Of a stretch of DNA of 64,000 bases, positions 1 through 12,224 are shown piece by piece. Position 1 is the stretch's first letter. Each line of letters starts with the position of its first letter. Source of the DNA: Patagioenas fasciata (lineage: Eukaryota > Chordata > Aves > Columbiformes > Columbidae); assembly GCF_037038585.1 (NCBI RefSeq), contig NC_092521.1, positions 54,382,398-54,446,397 on the forward strand, in the 5' to 3' direction. The notes under the pieces are model-generated. The model ran no database searches. It had not been told where the DNA came from and was given only the letters and a program-made list of their open reading frames with translations. Both the position numbers and the translations under genes were made by a program.

Positions 1-2604
1 ACCTCCTACAGGTTAATTCATTGAGCAGCATAGGTAAAACCTACAGGTGAAGGTCTCACTCTCTTCTCATGTAGTTACGAAGAGTTGTGCTGACAGCAGT
101 AACTAAATCAAGATGAATATTTTCCTGAATTATTGATCGAGTAGCTAGAGCTGTATCATAAAACTAAATGGTCTGGGGTGCATTTGTAGCAGTTTATAGT
201 TGCTGCACGGGAAAACTCATACGCAGTAACTTCAAAAAGCAAAAAAAGAATGAGTAACAGCATTTCTTATGTAAAGGAAAGCCCCCAGATTAAATGAGGA
301 AAAGTACAGCAGAGAACCTGTAGATTTGAAAAAGGGAAAAAAATTGGTAAAGGAATGATTTGATTAGCAGGCAGGGAAGGGGCTGCATGGGTTTCAATAT
401 CTGTTTGCATTTTTTTCTATTTATAAAATTACTTTATGGCATTTTTTTCTCAAATGTCTTAGTACCCACATTAGAATTCAGAACATAAATGGCTCATTTA
501 ATTAGATGATAAACTATTTCACTTAAAATTTATAGAGAGAAATACCATTTGTAAGATAGTCTAATAAGAAATGGAATGAATACCAATGTGTCTTGTATGT
601 TTTTTCATTTGCTCTGTCCATTAATGAAGCAGAATATAAACTTCAGTGTAGTCTGTCCAAATCTAGACTTCTGATATATCAGGCAAAAGAAACATAAAAT
701 GCATCTTAACATTATTAGTTTTTTTAAAGTATTTTAAGGTTGTGTAATCTTTTATACAGAAATGCTTAGTGGGTTTTTTGTGTGGTTTTTGTGTGTGTGT
801 TTTTTGGTTTTGTTTTTTAATTTCTTTTTGTATAGTGGTATGGCTGAAAAGCCTCTGGGACTGGCAAAGCTAAAGCTGCCTTTGTTCTTTACTTAAAGCT
901 AGAAGTGTATTGTAAATAGCCTGGGTTTCTCATCCAAGCTTAATATGCTGTTATCTAACAGGATGCACTAAGTGTTCTGTAACAACTGCAGAACTCATCA
1001 AGCAAATGGAAAGATTAGCCCTGAAATCAAGCTTCAAACTTTTATTTTCTCACAATCACTAGGCAAGTAATGCACATTGGATTTATAATGATATTGAGAT
1101 TGACTGCTTAAATCCTTTTTAAAGTTCAAAGCTGGAAACAGATTGTGTGTACGAGCAATCCACAATAGAGTTTCTAAGTAGGGGCTTGTGATAAATAAGT
1201 GAAATTGGGTTTGACTGAAATGGCCCATCAGTCCCATATGGGTTTAGCAGGAAGATTTCAGTCTCAAAAAGACGGGTTTGAAGAAGCATCAAGCATTGGT
1301 TTCACATCACCTGAGCTTGCTTTGTGAAGTCTGTCTTCTGGGAGACATAAAGACAAGAGGCTCATTAAAAATGAGCAGCACCAGGGAGAACAATTGAGCT
1401 TCAAATTCACTTGTGTTTTTTAGCTTGAAGAGTTTAAAGGTGAAGATATGTTTTAAAAAGCTTAGCTGGCAGATAAGAAGAATTCTGTGAGGTTTCTCAA
1501 TGCAATCCCTTTATATATTGATAAATAGGATATTAGAGAAGTTTTTGATAACAGGGAAAACAAAACAAAGAACTTACTCAGCTCAGAATGTCCTGATAGT
1601 TGAACGAAATGATAGGTAATCTCTCAGCTATCAAAATTTGATTTGATAAAACAGGTTGTCTTCAGTCCTGCTACCTTGTAACTTCAGAGACACTATGAAC
1701 TGTCTGTAAAAGTTGTGGAAGCTGGGAAAAAATTAATCTTTGGGCTCTCTTTGAGGATGTTCTACACTGTCCTGGCCATCCAGCTGTGGTATCTTAAAGC
1801 TTGCTGTGGGTCCATCATCTTAGCTGACTTCTACGCATTCTAAGACTTTAAACTGTTTTGCACTGTTGTGTTTCTTGACCTTAGGAGAACATAATGATAC
1901 TGATTTTTTAAATCAGAACGTAGCATTTTGTTTCCTTCTTACTCTTACACAGTTGGTGCTGTTAACAGATACTTTATTGTATAACTGCTATAACTGTAAT
2001 TTAAAATAGCACAGATTTTGATTATTCTATGGCAGCATGAGGGTTGTTTGTCAATATCTGTCTGCTTCCTGTGAGGCAAGGAATGAACAAAGCGACTTTG
2101 ACCTATGAAGTAACACTTTGGTTTATTCAGTTAGAGCAAATGTTCTTTAACTCAATCTGAGTTGTAAATTTATGTGATAAATGTGTTGAAGAAACATTGT
2201 TTTGTTTTTCTCATAGTCTCATAGTGTGAAATGTAGCTGAAAGCTGATTTGTTTTGGGAAAACTTGTATGACTCTTGCTAGAACTGTAGACAAAAGAACA
2301 GTGGCTGCGTACTGTGTTGCTTATTCTTGCCTTTGTTCACATCCATCCATTCATGCACATCCATTACAATGATGGGAAAAACTTTAGGGGTGGTTAATTG
2401 AATAGCACAATTTCTAACTAAGAAAGATGTCTTTTAGTAATTTTAAGAACAACAGTGCTATTTTTCAAAATTAGTAAAAAGTACCTTTGTAAAAATCCAA
2501 GTGCGCTGGGATCAGGAACTTCATGGCTTTGTGAGCTGACTGGTGGCAGCACTGGCTGTGGGGAAGGTGCTTTGACTGGCGGTTATTGGGCTGCATGGGG
2601 CAGG
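1..2604 (+). other. PTPRM: PTPRM intron 1, 3' part, proximal segment
   Basis: AT-rich intronic DNA. I see no exon, RNA gene or classifiable transposon. A T/GT-rich low-complexity patch lies near 768-830. The segment is assigned to intron 1 because the next recognisable exon downstream is exon 2 with a phase-1 start, so exon 1 and the promoter must lie beyond the left edge. Confidence 0.75.
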
Positions 2605-2902
2605 CGCTGATCTCTTCTCTCTGGTGACCAATGACAGAACGCAAGGGAATGTCAGGAAAATGTGCCAGGGGAGGTTTAGGTTGGACATTAGGAAAAGGTT
2701 CTTCACCCAGAGGGTGGTGGAGCACTGTAACAGGCTCCCCAGGGAGGTGTCACTGCCCCAAGCCTGACAGTGTTCAAGCAGAGACTGGACAATGCCCTCA
2801 GACACATGGTGTGAACTGTGGGGTTGTCCTGTGCAGGGTCAGGAGTTGGACTCAGTGATCCTTGTGGGTCCCTTCCAGCTTGGGACATTCTATGATTCTA
2901 TG
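2605..2902 (+). mobile_element. CR1 LINE 3' fragment (+)
   Basis: A 5'-truncated chicken-repeat-1 retroposon. It runs from the stretch around ctcttctctctggtgacc, through aggttctt-cacccagagggtgg and caggctccccaggga, to gtgggtcccttccagctt, and ends in the CR1 terminal repeat ATTCTATGATTCTATG (to 2902). Orientation is sense with PTPRM. Only the 3' end of the element, including untranslated sequence, is present, so it carries no working reverse transcriptase. It belongs to the same subfamily type as the inserted copy at 60881-61074. Confidence 0.9.
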
Positions 2903-5900
2903 TATTTCCCCAGAGCCCTCGGATGCAGGTGGCACAAAAACATTTATCCTCATGGCAAACTGAAAATGTAATACAGTGTTTCCTGAATGGATGTTAGAGA
3001 AATGGTCTGGTGTGGTCCCATAATCACAGTCTTGATGAGTGTATGCTTCTTAGGTTACACTGTGTTTTAAATATAAAAATGTTGTGGTGAGCAGACCCAT
3101 TGTTGTGATGGATTTTGGCTGTGAGGCAGACATTTCAATCCCTTCCTCCCAGCTGGGGGAAAAACCAAAACAAAACAAAATATCCCCACCCTGTTTTTTT
3201 CTTCCTTCTGAACAGCATTTTATTCCATCTTGAATTTTTCCAGTGTATGCATTTCTTTCTTGACTATCACCTGTGCAGTTTTGTAATGTTTCTCACCTGT
3301 AAAGTTTTGTATTGTTTCCCCAGTGCCTTCCCTTACTCTCCTTTCCCCAGTTCCGGATAAATCTTCCTAGGGCAGCTCCACTTCACTGTATTTTAGTATT
3401 TTATCTGAAGATGCTGGGGTACTCAGCAGGTGAGGTGAAACGGAGTAAGCAGTTTTTAGGATAATCGATTATAAAGAAGTGGAGTTAATATGAAGCCACT
3501 GAAAGGAGACAGCTGTCTTCTTCCCTTTTGTTGAAATTTGCCTGTCTTCAACAGATCAGCACAACGGCTTACATCCCTTGTAACTATGATATTGAGAGAT
3601 TAATCACGAGTGATTCTTGAGCTTACCCTTTGCCAGGACAGCACTTTACCTAAGAGAAGAGAGTTACAGTTTAGAATTTTGCATCTCAGCTTTGGTAGCT
3701 CTGTAGAAGCAAATGAAACCATGGGAAAAAAAAAATAAAAATCAAATGAGTAATTTCTTACTATCTTCAGATGTTTTCTTTTTAATTCCAGCTGCACATG
3801 CTTGGGCATGTTAAGGTGACAGCTCTCCTCAGTGAACTGAAAGGAGAAGTGAAGGTAAAATTGCAATAAAATCCAAATGGGGAAAGGATAGAGGCATTCT
3901 ACATAATAATTACGTTAACAGGGGCAGCTTCTGTTACCCACACAAGAAATCACAAATAGATGCTGAGTGGAAAAGAGATACCTATGGTATATACTTTGTC
4001 CCTCAGCTGACAGAAACGTGAAGTGCTTCAGATCACTGCTTCAGAGTCGCAACCGGCTAATGTATGGTCTGGGACATGGACTGAAAATTACCCTTTTCTT
4101 CCCTAGGAAGGCGCACAGAAAAAATTGTGACATGTTGTGCTCTAGTTTTTCAAAACAGAGGTGTCATTTCAAGTCCTTTAAGAGGTACTGCATGTTAATT
4201 TGTCAAAAGAAAACATGCCCAATTGTTACCTTCTGTATATATTACTGTAGCATGTACCTCTGTTTCCCACCCTCCCAGTATGTCCTTACTAGTCTCCCTT
4301 TAAAGTAAATGGGAGAAAAATAACTCTCCCATATCTCGATTCTGTAGCATCTGTCTTCTTTGCCAACCAATATGACTGAATACTTTTATACAATTAATAA
4401 TGGAGTTTTGTGCACTCCTGGGTGGTAACTATAAAAATAAATTAAATGAATCCTGTGATATAAACTATATGAAAGAGGTGTTCAGTTACATTTTTGTTTT
4501 TCTCAATAGACTTATTCCACTGCTGCAATATCTTTTGAGTTTTTAATTCTGTTTTAAGTATTTGAAAAGAAGGTTCCTTTTGTTAGTTATTTGTAGGTCA
4601 GAGCTTTATGTCAAAACATTTCAGACAGTTTATACAAGAGACTTCTGCATTTCGAAGCACAATTTTGTCATATGTTTGTGATAAACAAGATATAAAACAT
4701 GTGGGAAATCTGCCTTTTATTAATTCATATTTGGAGTGGTTTTGACCGCGGTCCAGAATTTTGGCAGGTTGAGTCAGCTCCAAAACACCCTTTGCAACTG
4801 CTGTGTCCAATGTGATCTTTGTAATAAGCTATATACCTCTGTAGGTTAAATATGTTACAAATTAGACTTCTAGTTGTTTGTAAAAAGTAATTCCAAAGTA
4901 CTTATAATATGGAAATTTTTTGGTAAGGCTTTTTTTCAATAAAGTTATCATAACAACATTTATTGCATTTATAAAGTGAATTATCTGATCTGGAACTCCA
5001 TTTAAGCATTACATTAATAACTAAAAAGGTACAGTGGTATGTCTACAAAAAGAAATGAAAACTAAAAAGCCTTTAAAACAAGAAAAAAACCCACACAAAC
5101 CATAAAGACCCCAACCACTAAAATTTATCTGTAGCAATTATTTATACAAGCAATTTCTCTTTTAATATTAACTTATGTTGGACTGAAAGACCAGCCGGTA
5201 GTTTTAATACCCAGCATGATATCCTTCCCTATTATTAAAGCAGAAAATCCATATGTCTTTTGCAAATATGCTTGTTTTAGTAATAACTTTCAAAACAGGG
5301 TTTCCTAAATGCATTTCTACATAATCCTATACTTTCTTTATTGGATTGAACACTAAAATATTTATTTTGGTAGATGAGTTCTAATTAATGGGAATTGCAG
5401 CATGGATATAATTTGTTTGTGAAAGCCTACATGTACACGTGCCCATGTAATCCCTGTCATAGATTAAGAAAAGCTATCACTAATATTGCAAAATCAAACA
5501 CCCTGGCATTAAGAAATGCCAGAAATAAGTTTGCTCACAGAATGTGAACATGCACCCTTCTTCCCATGGGCCTCATAAATATTCACTGATATATAAATGA
5601 CACGAAGGTATGGATATTATTTGCTTACATGAGATGGGTGATCTTTATTTTATTGATAGGAGCCCTTATTCATTGACTTGTCTTTTATCATTGGTGAGTG
5701 GTGTCAGTTCCTATGCTGTGCTATCTAAAAGGAGTTTGAATGCACATTTCAAGAAGAAACCGTTCCTTTTTTTTCAGGGCTTTCCACTAGAGTCTGGGAA
5801 CCCAAATTTTGAATTATTTTCTGTATCTCTTAGGCAAGTGTAAATTTTTTAGAAAAAATTTTGCATTTAGGCAGGTTTCCAGGGTAAGTTATAATAGAAT

Positions 5901-8900
5901 TGACAGATATGTCTTCCACAAAATGCAACTTGCTACAATGTCCCATGTCACCAAAACTGAAACGTTTTGGGTGACATTTGTGTTGATTCAGTTTCTGTCA
6001 GGTAAGTGGAGGGAGAACAGAGAGAACAATTGTAAATGTTTTATGAACATGCAGTGAGCTTTTGAAGTCTCATAAATAACAGCTTTAGATGTTTATCTGA
6101 AACAATATTTTTCTGTGTACTGTCATCACCTGCAATACTGACGGAATTTGGTCTGTGAATTTGAAGCTCTCTAGCATTCTCGTACCATCTTTTGCACATA
6201 CCTTAGCACAATTTTTTATTATTTTTTTCTCCTGTTATTCTCCCTTACAGCCAGAATTAATACCTGGCCTTTCTTAGTTGCAAAATACATTATTTTATCT
6301 TATCATCTTCACTCTGGCTGATGAGATTTTCCAGATAATTCTCCCATCCTTTACCTTTTTCAAAACCAGTTCTGAGCACAGCTGCAATCAGACAAGTTCT
6401 TTAATTGTAAATTCTGTTTCCTCTTGTTCTTCTCCCTCACTCCCACGCATATGCAGACTTGACAAAATGTAGATACTGTTTTAAATTAGATCAACTTTAT
6501 GCAGCACATGGTTTTTCAGACTCCAAGACCAGTAATCTAGATTACAGTATTATTTTACAGATCTGAACACTTGCCTCTGGTATGAATCAAAAACTTGGTA
6601 TATTTTGAGAGAAAATAAATGTCCCATTTTAAACCAGACTACTTGCTGTTGAGAGCTCACTTGTAAAGCCTGGACAGGATTTTTTTTGGTGGGTATATGT
6701 CACTGCAGATACGTGGCAGCTCTGTGTGCACTTGGGAGGCACACAGATAAGAGCTGCTTTTGCCAGTCCTTGTAATGTGCGGTGCTGTAACACCTTTGAA
6801 AAGGCAGGTAGAGTCACTTTTTTTCCCTCAGACTCTACACACAAAGCAGAATCCAGGCAGGCCGTTATGTCCAGTTTCTAATACATTTTTTAAACTGTCC
6901 ACTGATGTAGCTGTAGTTAGTTCACTTGATGCTTTGTTGGCTCAAACACTTATCAGTTTCACAAAGGTGAACAGTTTTGGATTAGACAACTTCTGTCATC
7001 ACCCTATCTTTAATAAAAGTTATACAGCAGACCAGGCCAGTCGTACAGGGTTAGAGACAGCATTTTGATTTTTTTATGTTAAAAACTGTCCATTGATTCC
7101 CACTTTTGCTTTCTCTGTTAGCCAATCTATAATCGGGAATGGCTTTTTATTTTCCACTTCATGACTCCTTACCTGTCCACAAAGGAGCGGTTGTTTATCT
7201 TCTGATTTGATGACTTGTCAGCTTAGGGCCTCAGGATTCTGTTTTCCTAATGCTGTGTTTCTCAGATCATTTTCTAATTGTCATGAGAGTATCTAGATAG
7301 GATGATTGCCCTGAAATCTACAGTTTTAAAAATGTAAAAGGCAGCACAGGGGAGCAGGGTAATGCTGCCTCATCATCCTGAGCAGTAACCCTTGGGGATG
7401 AAAGCTGACTCATTCACAGTCTAGTCAAGCTTAACAATTGCAGTTTGTCACAGTTTGCAGCTATTTTGCTTTTCATTTGCCTTGGTATGTTGCCGAGGCG
7501 ATGCGCTTGGTCCATTGCTGCTGGATGCAAGGATGTTCACGAGGACAGGAGGGAATGCAGCTGGCTGAGGAATGATATATTCTTGATTTGGGCACAGGTT
7601 TTTTTTTTTCTTTCCCCCCACCCCGAAAGAGAAGATCCATTGCCTCATAGGAAATTAATGTTTCATTGTGTTATCAAAGCCCCCGGATACCAGTTATGAT
7701 CTAGACATCCAGCTTTTGGATCAGACCCTTTATTTTTCTTTCAAAAAATAGCTGTGTTGTACTTGGAGTTAATCGGCATAAACGCATTTCCAGTAAGAGA
7801 CTGAAAATACAGAGACAACAGAGTTTAGAATACTTTTTAAATGAGATAAAGAATACTACTAATAAAATGTGGGATTTGGTATACTCATCTTCTGGGTTCA
7901 TGTGTTCTGCAGCAGAATTCATGATGCCATGACAGATCAGAAACCACAAGGTTTTGCTGTAGAAAGGAAAAAAAAAAAGCCCTTGTATAAGTTGTAGTAT
8001 GCACATATGTTCCCTGCCAGTGCTAACATTGCTGCTCATAAGCATTACAAGTTTTAGCACTTGTACATTTGGCAGCAGATTTTTGTTAGAAGGTACATAT
8101 TGATCTGAGATCTTTGCAGTATGTAAGACCAACAAAAACAAAACAGCGTCCAGCGTAAATTGAACTTTTTTTTCTGTGTTAGTTTTTGTCACTTAATTGA
8201 TTTTTGTCTTCTATTATCCTACTTTTTGGTGCAGTATTATTTGATAATACTTTGTGATAGATGTTGTAGTTTGTAATGCACAGAATACTTTGAATAAAAC
8301 TTTGTTCACGTTAGGAAAAATATAGGGTATTCTTTTACCCATTTACTTTAATTGGTTGCTTTCATCTTAAATTATATTCCTCATTTAAGCTCATAAATTT
8401 TTCAAGATCTAAAGCAATTTAACCAAATAAAAATAGAAACTTGCAAAAAGGACTACATTTGGACAACGACATAGTTATATTGAACTGGATTCATGATGTT
8501 TAAAAGGATAATTGCAGTTGAAAGAACCATAGGCTGTAATAGACTATGTTGCATCTTGTGCATTTGTCAATTCATTTCCTTTTAGGAATCCAAAAATATC
8601 TATAAAATGCAGCATAAGCCAAAGAATCTTGATGGGGTATGAATATCCTGTTTTACTTATAAATATTTAAGTCAGCACAGAATACCAAAAAATACAGATT
8701 GGCTATCTGAACTGTAGTGCGAGTATAACAGGCAGGGAATTTGCTTTGCCTGATTAAACTATATAGCAGACAATATGTATTTTTATTATTATTATAAATT
8801 CTAATAGCAAAAATGGGCAGAATTCCTCAAGTGTGCTAGATGATTGCAAACAACTGCCTAACTTGGCAGTGGCTTGTGCTGCTTCAAAACTGTGCAATGA

Positions 8901-11900
8901 TGAGAGGCATTTAAGACCACGGATAATTTTTCAGATTTTACTAACCCTTGTTGATACCATATGCGAATGACCTTTTATGAAGTGAAAACCTTGTAGATTA
9001 AGAGCATCATGACTAGAAAATAGGCGAAGCACTGCAGCAGGAGGCAGGAGGGCTCGAGCAGATGCAAATGTGGGGTTTTGTCAAATGTCATGACCTGTTG
9101 CTAAAGAGCTTCATTTTATTTGTAATACAGTCAGATGTGAGGGTCAGAATTTGGGTAGCAGGCATAAGCCATTAGGACTGTCAATTTGCAGTAATTGTTA
9201 CTTGGTTAATTTGGCTAAGCTTTTATCTTTCTAGGTATTTATTTATTTTGTTTTTCCAATAAAAGTTTCTTTATAAGCTCACCTATACTTCCAACACCTA
9301 TATATGCTATGCATACTATTTTAACCTACAGAAGACTTTCCAAAAAGTCACGGCTGTGCAAAGCCTTCATTATTATCTATCTTATCCTTAGTGGCTGGCT
9401 GGAGAAAGAAACATGGCTTGGCATCTGGACTATTAGAGATCCTATGTGTGTTGTTCAGTTCTCTGAATACATGGCCATACAGTTTGATAACTCATAGTAA
9501 CACTTGCTACAGTTTGGTTATTAGTTGTGTGTGGAAGTGACTTAGGAATGGAAGGAGTTCAAGTTCCTTATAAACGTTTCTTATAGCAGATGTGGACATC
9601 TGATACGCATTTCAAGGAAGCTCTAAGATAGTAAATTCACAAAGATTTGAAGGTTGTAAATAACAAAGAAGAAAGAAAACAAAACAAAACAAAAGAAATC
9701 CAGACAGAGTGATTTAGTTGTAGACTCACAAGAGAAATGAAGAAAAACAAGCAGTGAGAAATGGTCCTGTGCTGACAGACAAATGGTCTAGGCAAGTAGA
9801 ACTGTCGTTCTATTTATCCATGTTTTTGACATCTTCCTAACTAGTGAGAAGGGGAGAGATGCCTTTACTAACCATCTGGAATCACAAACCTTTCCTTTTT
9901 TCTAGTATTGGGCACTTTGCAGTATTTGGCTGCGCTTCTGGGTTTGAACAAGGAAACACCTTAAATTCTTCTGTATCTTCTTATCACTAGAGATATGTAT
10001 GATGAGATTAATGTACGGAGTAGCTCCCAAACCTCATTAGTCCTGTGTTTGAATTATAAGCCCTGATTTATGCCAGTTTTTTGGGGGGATGTGTATTTCT
10101 TGTCAAGCTTGACTACATTGCACACTTCTTAACTTGATATTTAAACTCATATTCTAATATCGTTAGCAGTACCTTTGCAAGGAAATTACCTTTTGCTGTA
10201 CTTGGTGTGCGTGTGTTTTGGTTTGTGTGTGGTTTTAATTTTTTTTTAAATGAAGTACAAATAGGGCTGTGAAAATTAATGTAATGTTTTGCTTTTGTGT
10301 CTGAAACTTAGCTTGTGACGTATTTTATGAAGTTTGGAGTAATATTTATGCAAGTACTAGAACAAATGTGTAAATGGCTGCCTAATTTTCTAAGCCTTCC
10401 CACTGGAAATGTTGCAGATGTTATTTGATATACAGATGTCTTGTATTTCTGAATTTGTTTAACTTTAGGAGAGACATAATTTATATCTGTTGTTATCATT
10501 GAGGTGGAATATTAGAGTTTGGAGTTGCAAGTTCTTTAATGGGTTTTCTGTTCCCAATGGATTGTTTAATGTAACCTTGTACACTTAAAATTGTACAGAA
10601 AGATGCAGTGTCCAGAGGTGCCAATTTCCCTGATATACCTAGAGCTAACAAAGACTGCTTATAGAAAAATATTTTAGAACAGAGGACAGTATAAGATGAC
10701 CTGTATCCATAGGCAGGGAAAATAAGATATGTCTATAATAAAGACAAATGGTACTGTAAGAGAAAAAAAAAAAAAAAAAAAAAAAAGAAGAAATTATTTG
10801 GTGATTGCATATAAAATTATTTTATTTTGAAGATTATATTCTTGCAAAGTGCTTGTCATGAATCTCGAATGTAAACGGGGACCTAGGTATTGGGAAGACT
10901 GGTCTTCAGTTACGTGAAGCTTGTCAGGTATAATGGAATTTTGTCTTGTATTCTACCTTTTTATAGGGCATTCTATAATGCCATTTATTACATTCTAGGA
11001 AAATTTAGATTTTGAAAGTCCTCTTTTAAAACTAGATTTTATCTGTTTCCTCTTTTAATACAGCTTGGCAAGGCTAAGCCTGCTGTGCCTATGGACAGAT
11101 AGCAAAGGTGATGAATAGCCCTGAAGTTTAGTTTTGTTTGAACAGCTGCAGAATTTACTTTAATGCAGACTGAAATATCCGTGACTAGGGTTATATTTGT
11201 TTTCTCAAATAGGAAAGATGTCATTCTTCAGTGGAGTGAAACATCAAAGAAAACAGAATTTTGTAACCCTGTGTTAGACTTGTGTTAGAAGAGAACTGTG
11301 TAAAAGAAACACTGGAAAAATTTCCTCTGTACCAAAGGGAAGAAGCAAAGCTTTTCCATTTTCTTGTGGATAGTGTTAGATTCTGTTCTTCTAAATTTGT
11401 GACGTGAGATTTTTCCCTGCCTCAGCTTGAAATAGTGTGAGCTCTTATAACTTGTTATCATTTTCTAAATTACTTAGAAGAGAATGGAAAAAAAGAGATG
11501 AAATAATATTTTCTCTTAGAGAGTTTGAGGCTGCATGTGGGTTGGCTTTTTGAGGTGGATGTGCTGTGTTGTACCAGAGGCGCTGACCCCACAGATGCCC
11601 AGACTGGTACCCATTTGCAGCACTGCTCGCCTGGGAGCATCTCGGCCTTCCCTTCCCTGGAAACCAAGATACAGGAATGGGAGCCAGTGTTCCCACACTC
11701 ACAGTTTTCTTCTAAAATGTCTGTTCTCAGACATGGAATAATTAGTTTTTGCTGAAGAATGCTAATCATTCAATCTTTTCATGTTCTGAGTTTCACTGCT
11801 TTTTATTTTGCTGTTTTGTTTTTGATACCTGTAAATTGTGTCATAGGAGGATGTTTGGCTGCAGTTCTAAATCTGCTCTTTTACCCTTGGGATTTTGTTT

Positions 11901-12095
11901 CCATGACAAGAAGATTTCATGCACTCTCAGAAAGTGGTGATTTATATGTAGATATAGATAAAAGAATTTGTATGAAAACACATTCAAAATTTATGCAACC
12001 TGCATTAAATAATGTTGCAATTGTGTTAGGTTAGAGATTCATAATCTTTTACCTGCATGCCTTGTTTAATTTTTATCTTCGTATTTATTTTACAG
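2903..12095 (+). other. PTPRM: PTPRM intron 1, 3' part, distal segment up to exon 2
   Basis: About 9.2 kb of AT-rich intron with no exon-like open frame supported by splice sites and no recognised repeat family. It contains an A24 run at 10763-10786 and a somewhat GC-richer patch at 11520-11720 that I cannot classify. The last 50 bases before 12096 form a normal T-rich acceptor tract ending tttacag. Confidence 0.8.
10763..10786. repeat. Poly(A) run, 24 nt
   Basis: Uninterrupted A24 in intron 1. No retroposon sequence that I recognise stands directly upstream, so this is probably simple-sequence expansion rather than the tail of a processed copy. Confidence 0.95.
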
Positions 12096-12218
12096 GATGC
12101 TGTACTTTTGATGAACCTCTTAGTTCCTGTGGCTACAGTCAGTCAGATGATGATGATCTTAATTGGGATCAAGTGAACGCACCACTAAAGCCCTCCTCGG
12201 GTCAAGGAATGCCATCTG
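12096..12218 (+). CDS. PTPRM: PTPRM exon 2: start of the MAM domain
   Basis: This is an internal coding exon of receptor tyrosine phosphatase mu, a single-pass adhesion receptor whose extracellular part binds the same molecule on the neighbouring cell. It is 123 bp long, follows an acceptor ending tttacag, and starts in phase 1: its first two bases GA complete a codon begun in exon 1. It then encodes 40 residues and ends with one base of a split Gly codon. The translation contains CTFDEPLSSCGYSQS and NWDQVN, which align without gaps to the N-terminus of mammalian PTPRM as I remember it. It matches PTPRM better than the paralogues PTPRK, PTPRT or PTPRU. The disulfide pair equivalent to human Cys27 and Cys36 is encoded at 12101-12103 and 12128-12130. 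Two oddities: residue 26, Gly in mammals, reads Cys (TGC, 12098-12100), and a GAT x4 run encodes four Asp. The donor is gttggt, a weak match to consensus. The exon assignment is strong; only the species is unknown. Confidence 0.93.
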
Positions 12219-12224
12219 GTTGGT
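12216..12224 (+). promoter_or_regulatory. Exon 2 splice donor, weak
   Basis: The 5' splice site reads CTG followed by gttggt. The invariant GT and the +5 G are present, but +3 is T and +4 is G instead of the preferred A/G and A, and the exon does not end in AG. It opens the 40-kb intron 2. The position is fixed by the reading frame across the exon 2-3 junction. Confidence 0.85.

Noticed and set aside
7701..8192. 163-codon minus-strand frame in intron 1
   Set aside because: Lys/Phe/Leu-rich composition as expected from AT-rich DNA, with no domain, no splice or promoter context and no recognised homology.
11525..11769. Overlapping frames on both strands before exon 2
   Set aside because: A locally GC-richer patch gives open frames in several phases. 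There is no homology and no consistent splice sites, so it was not called an alternative exon.
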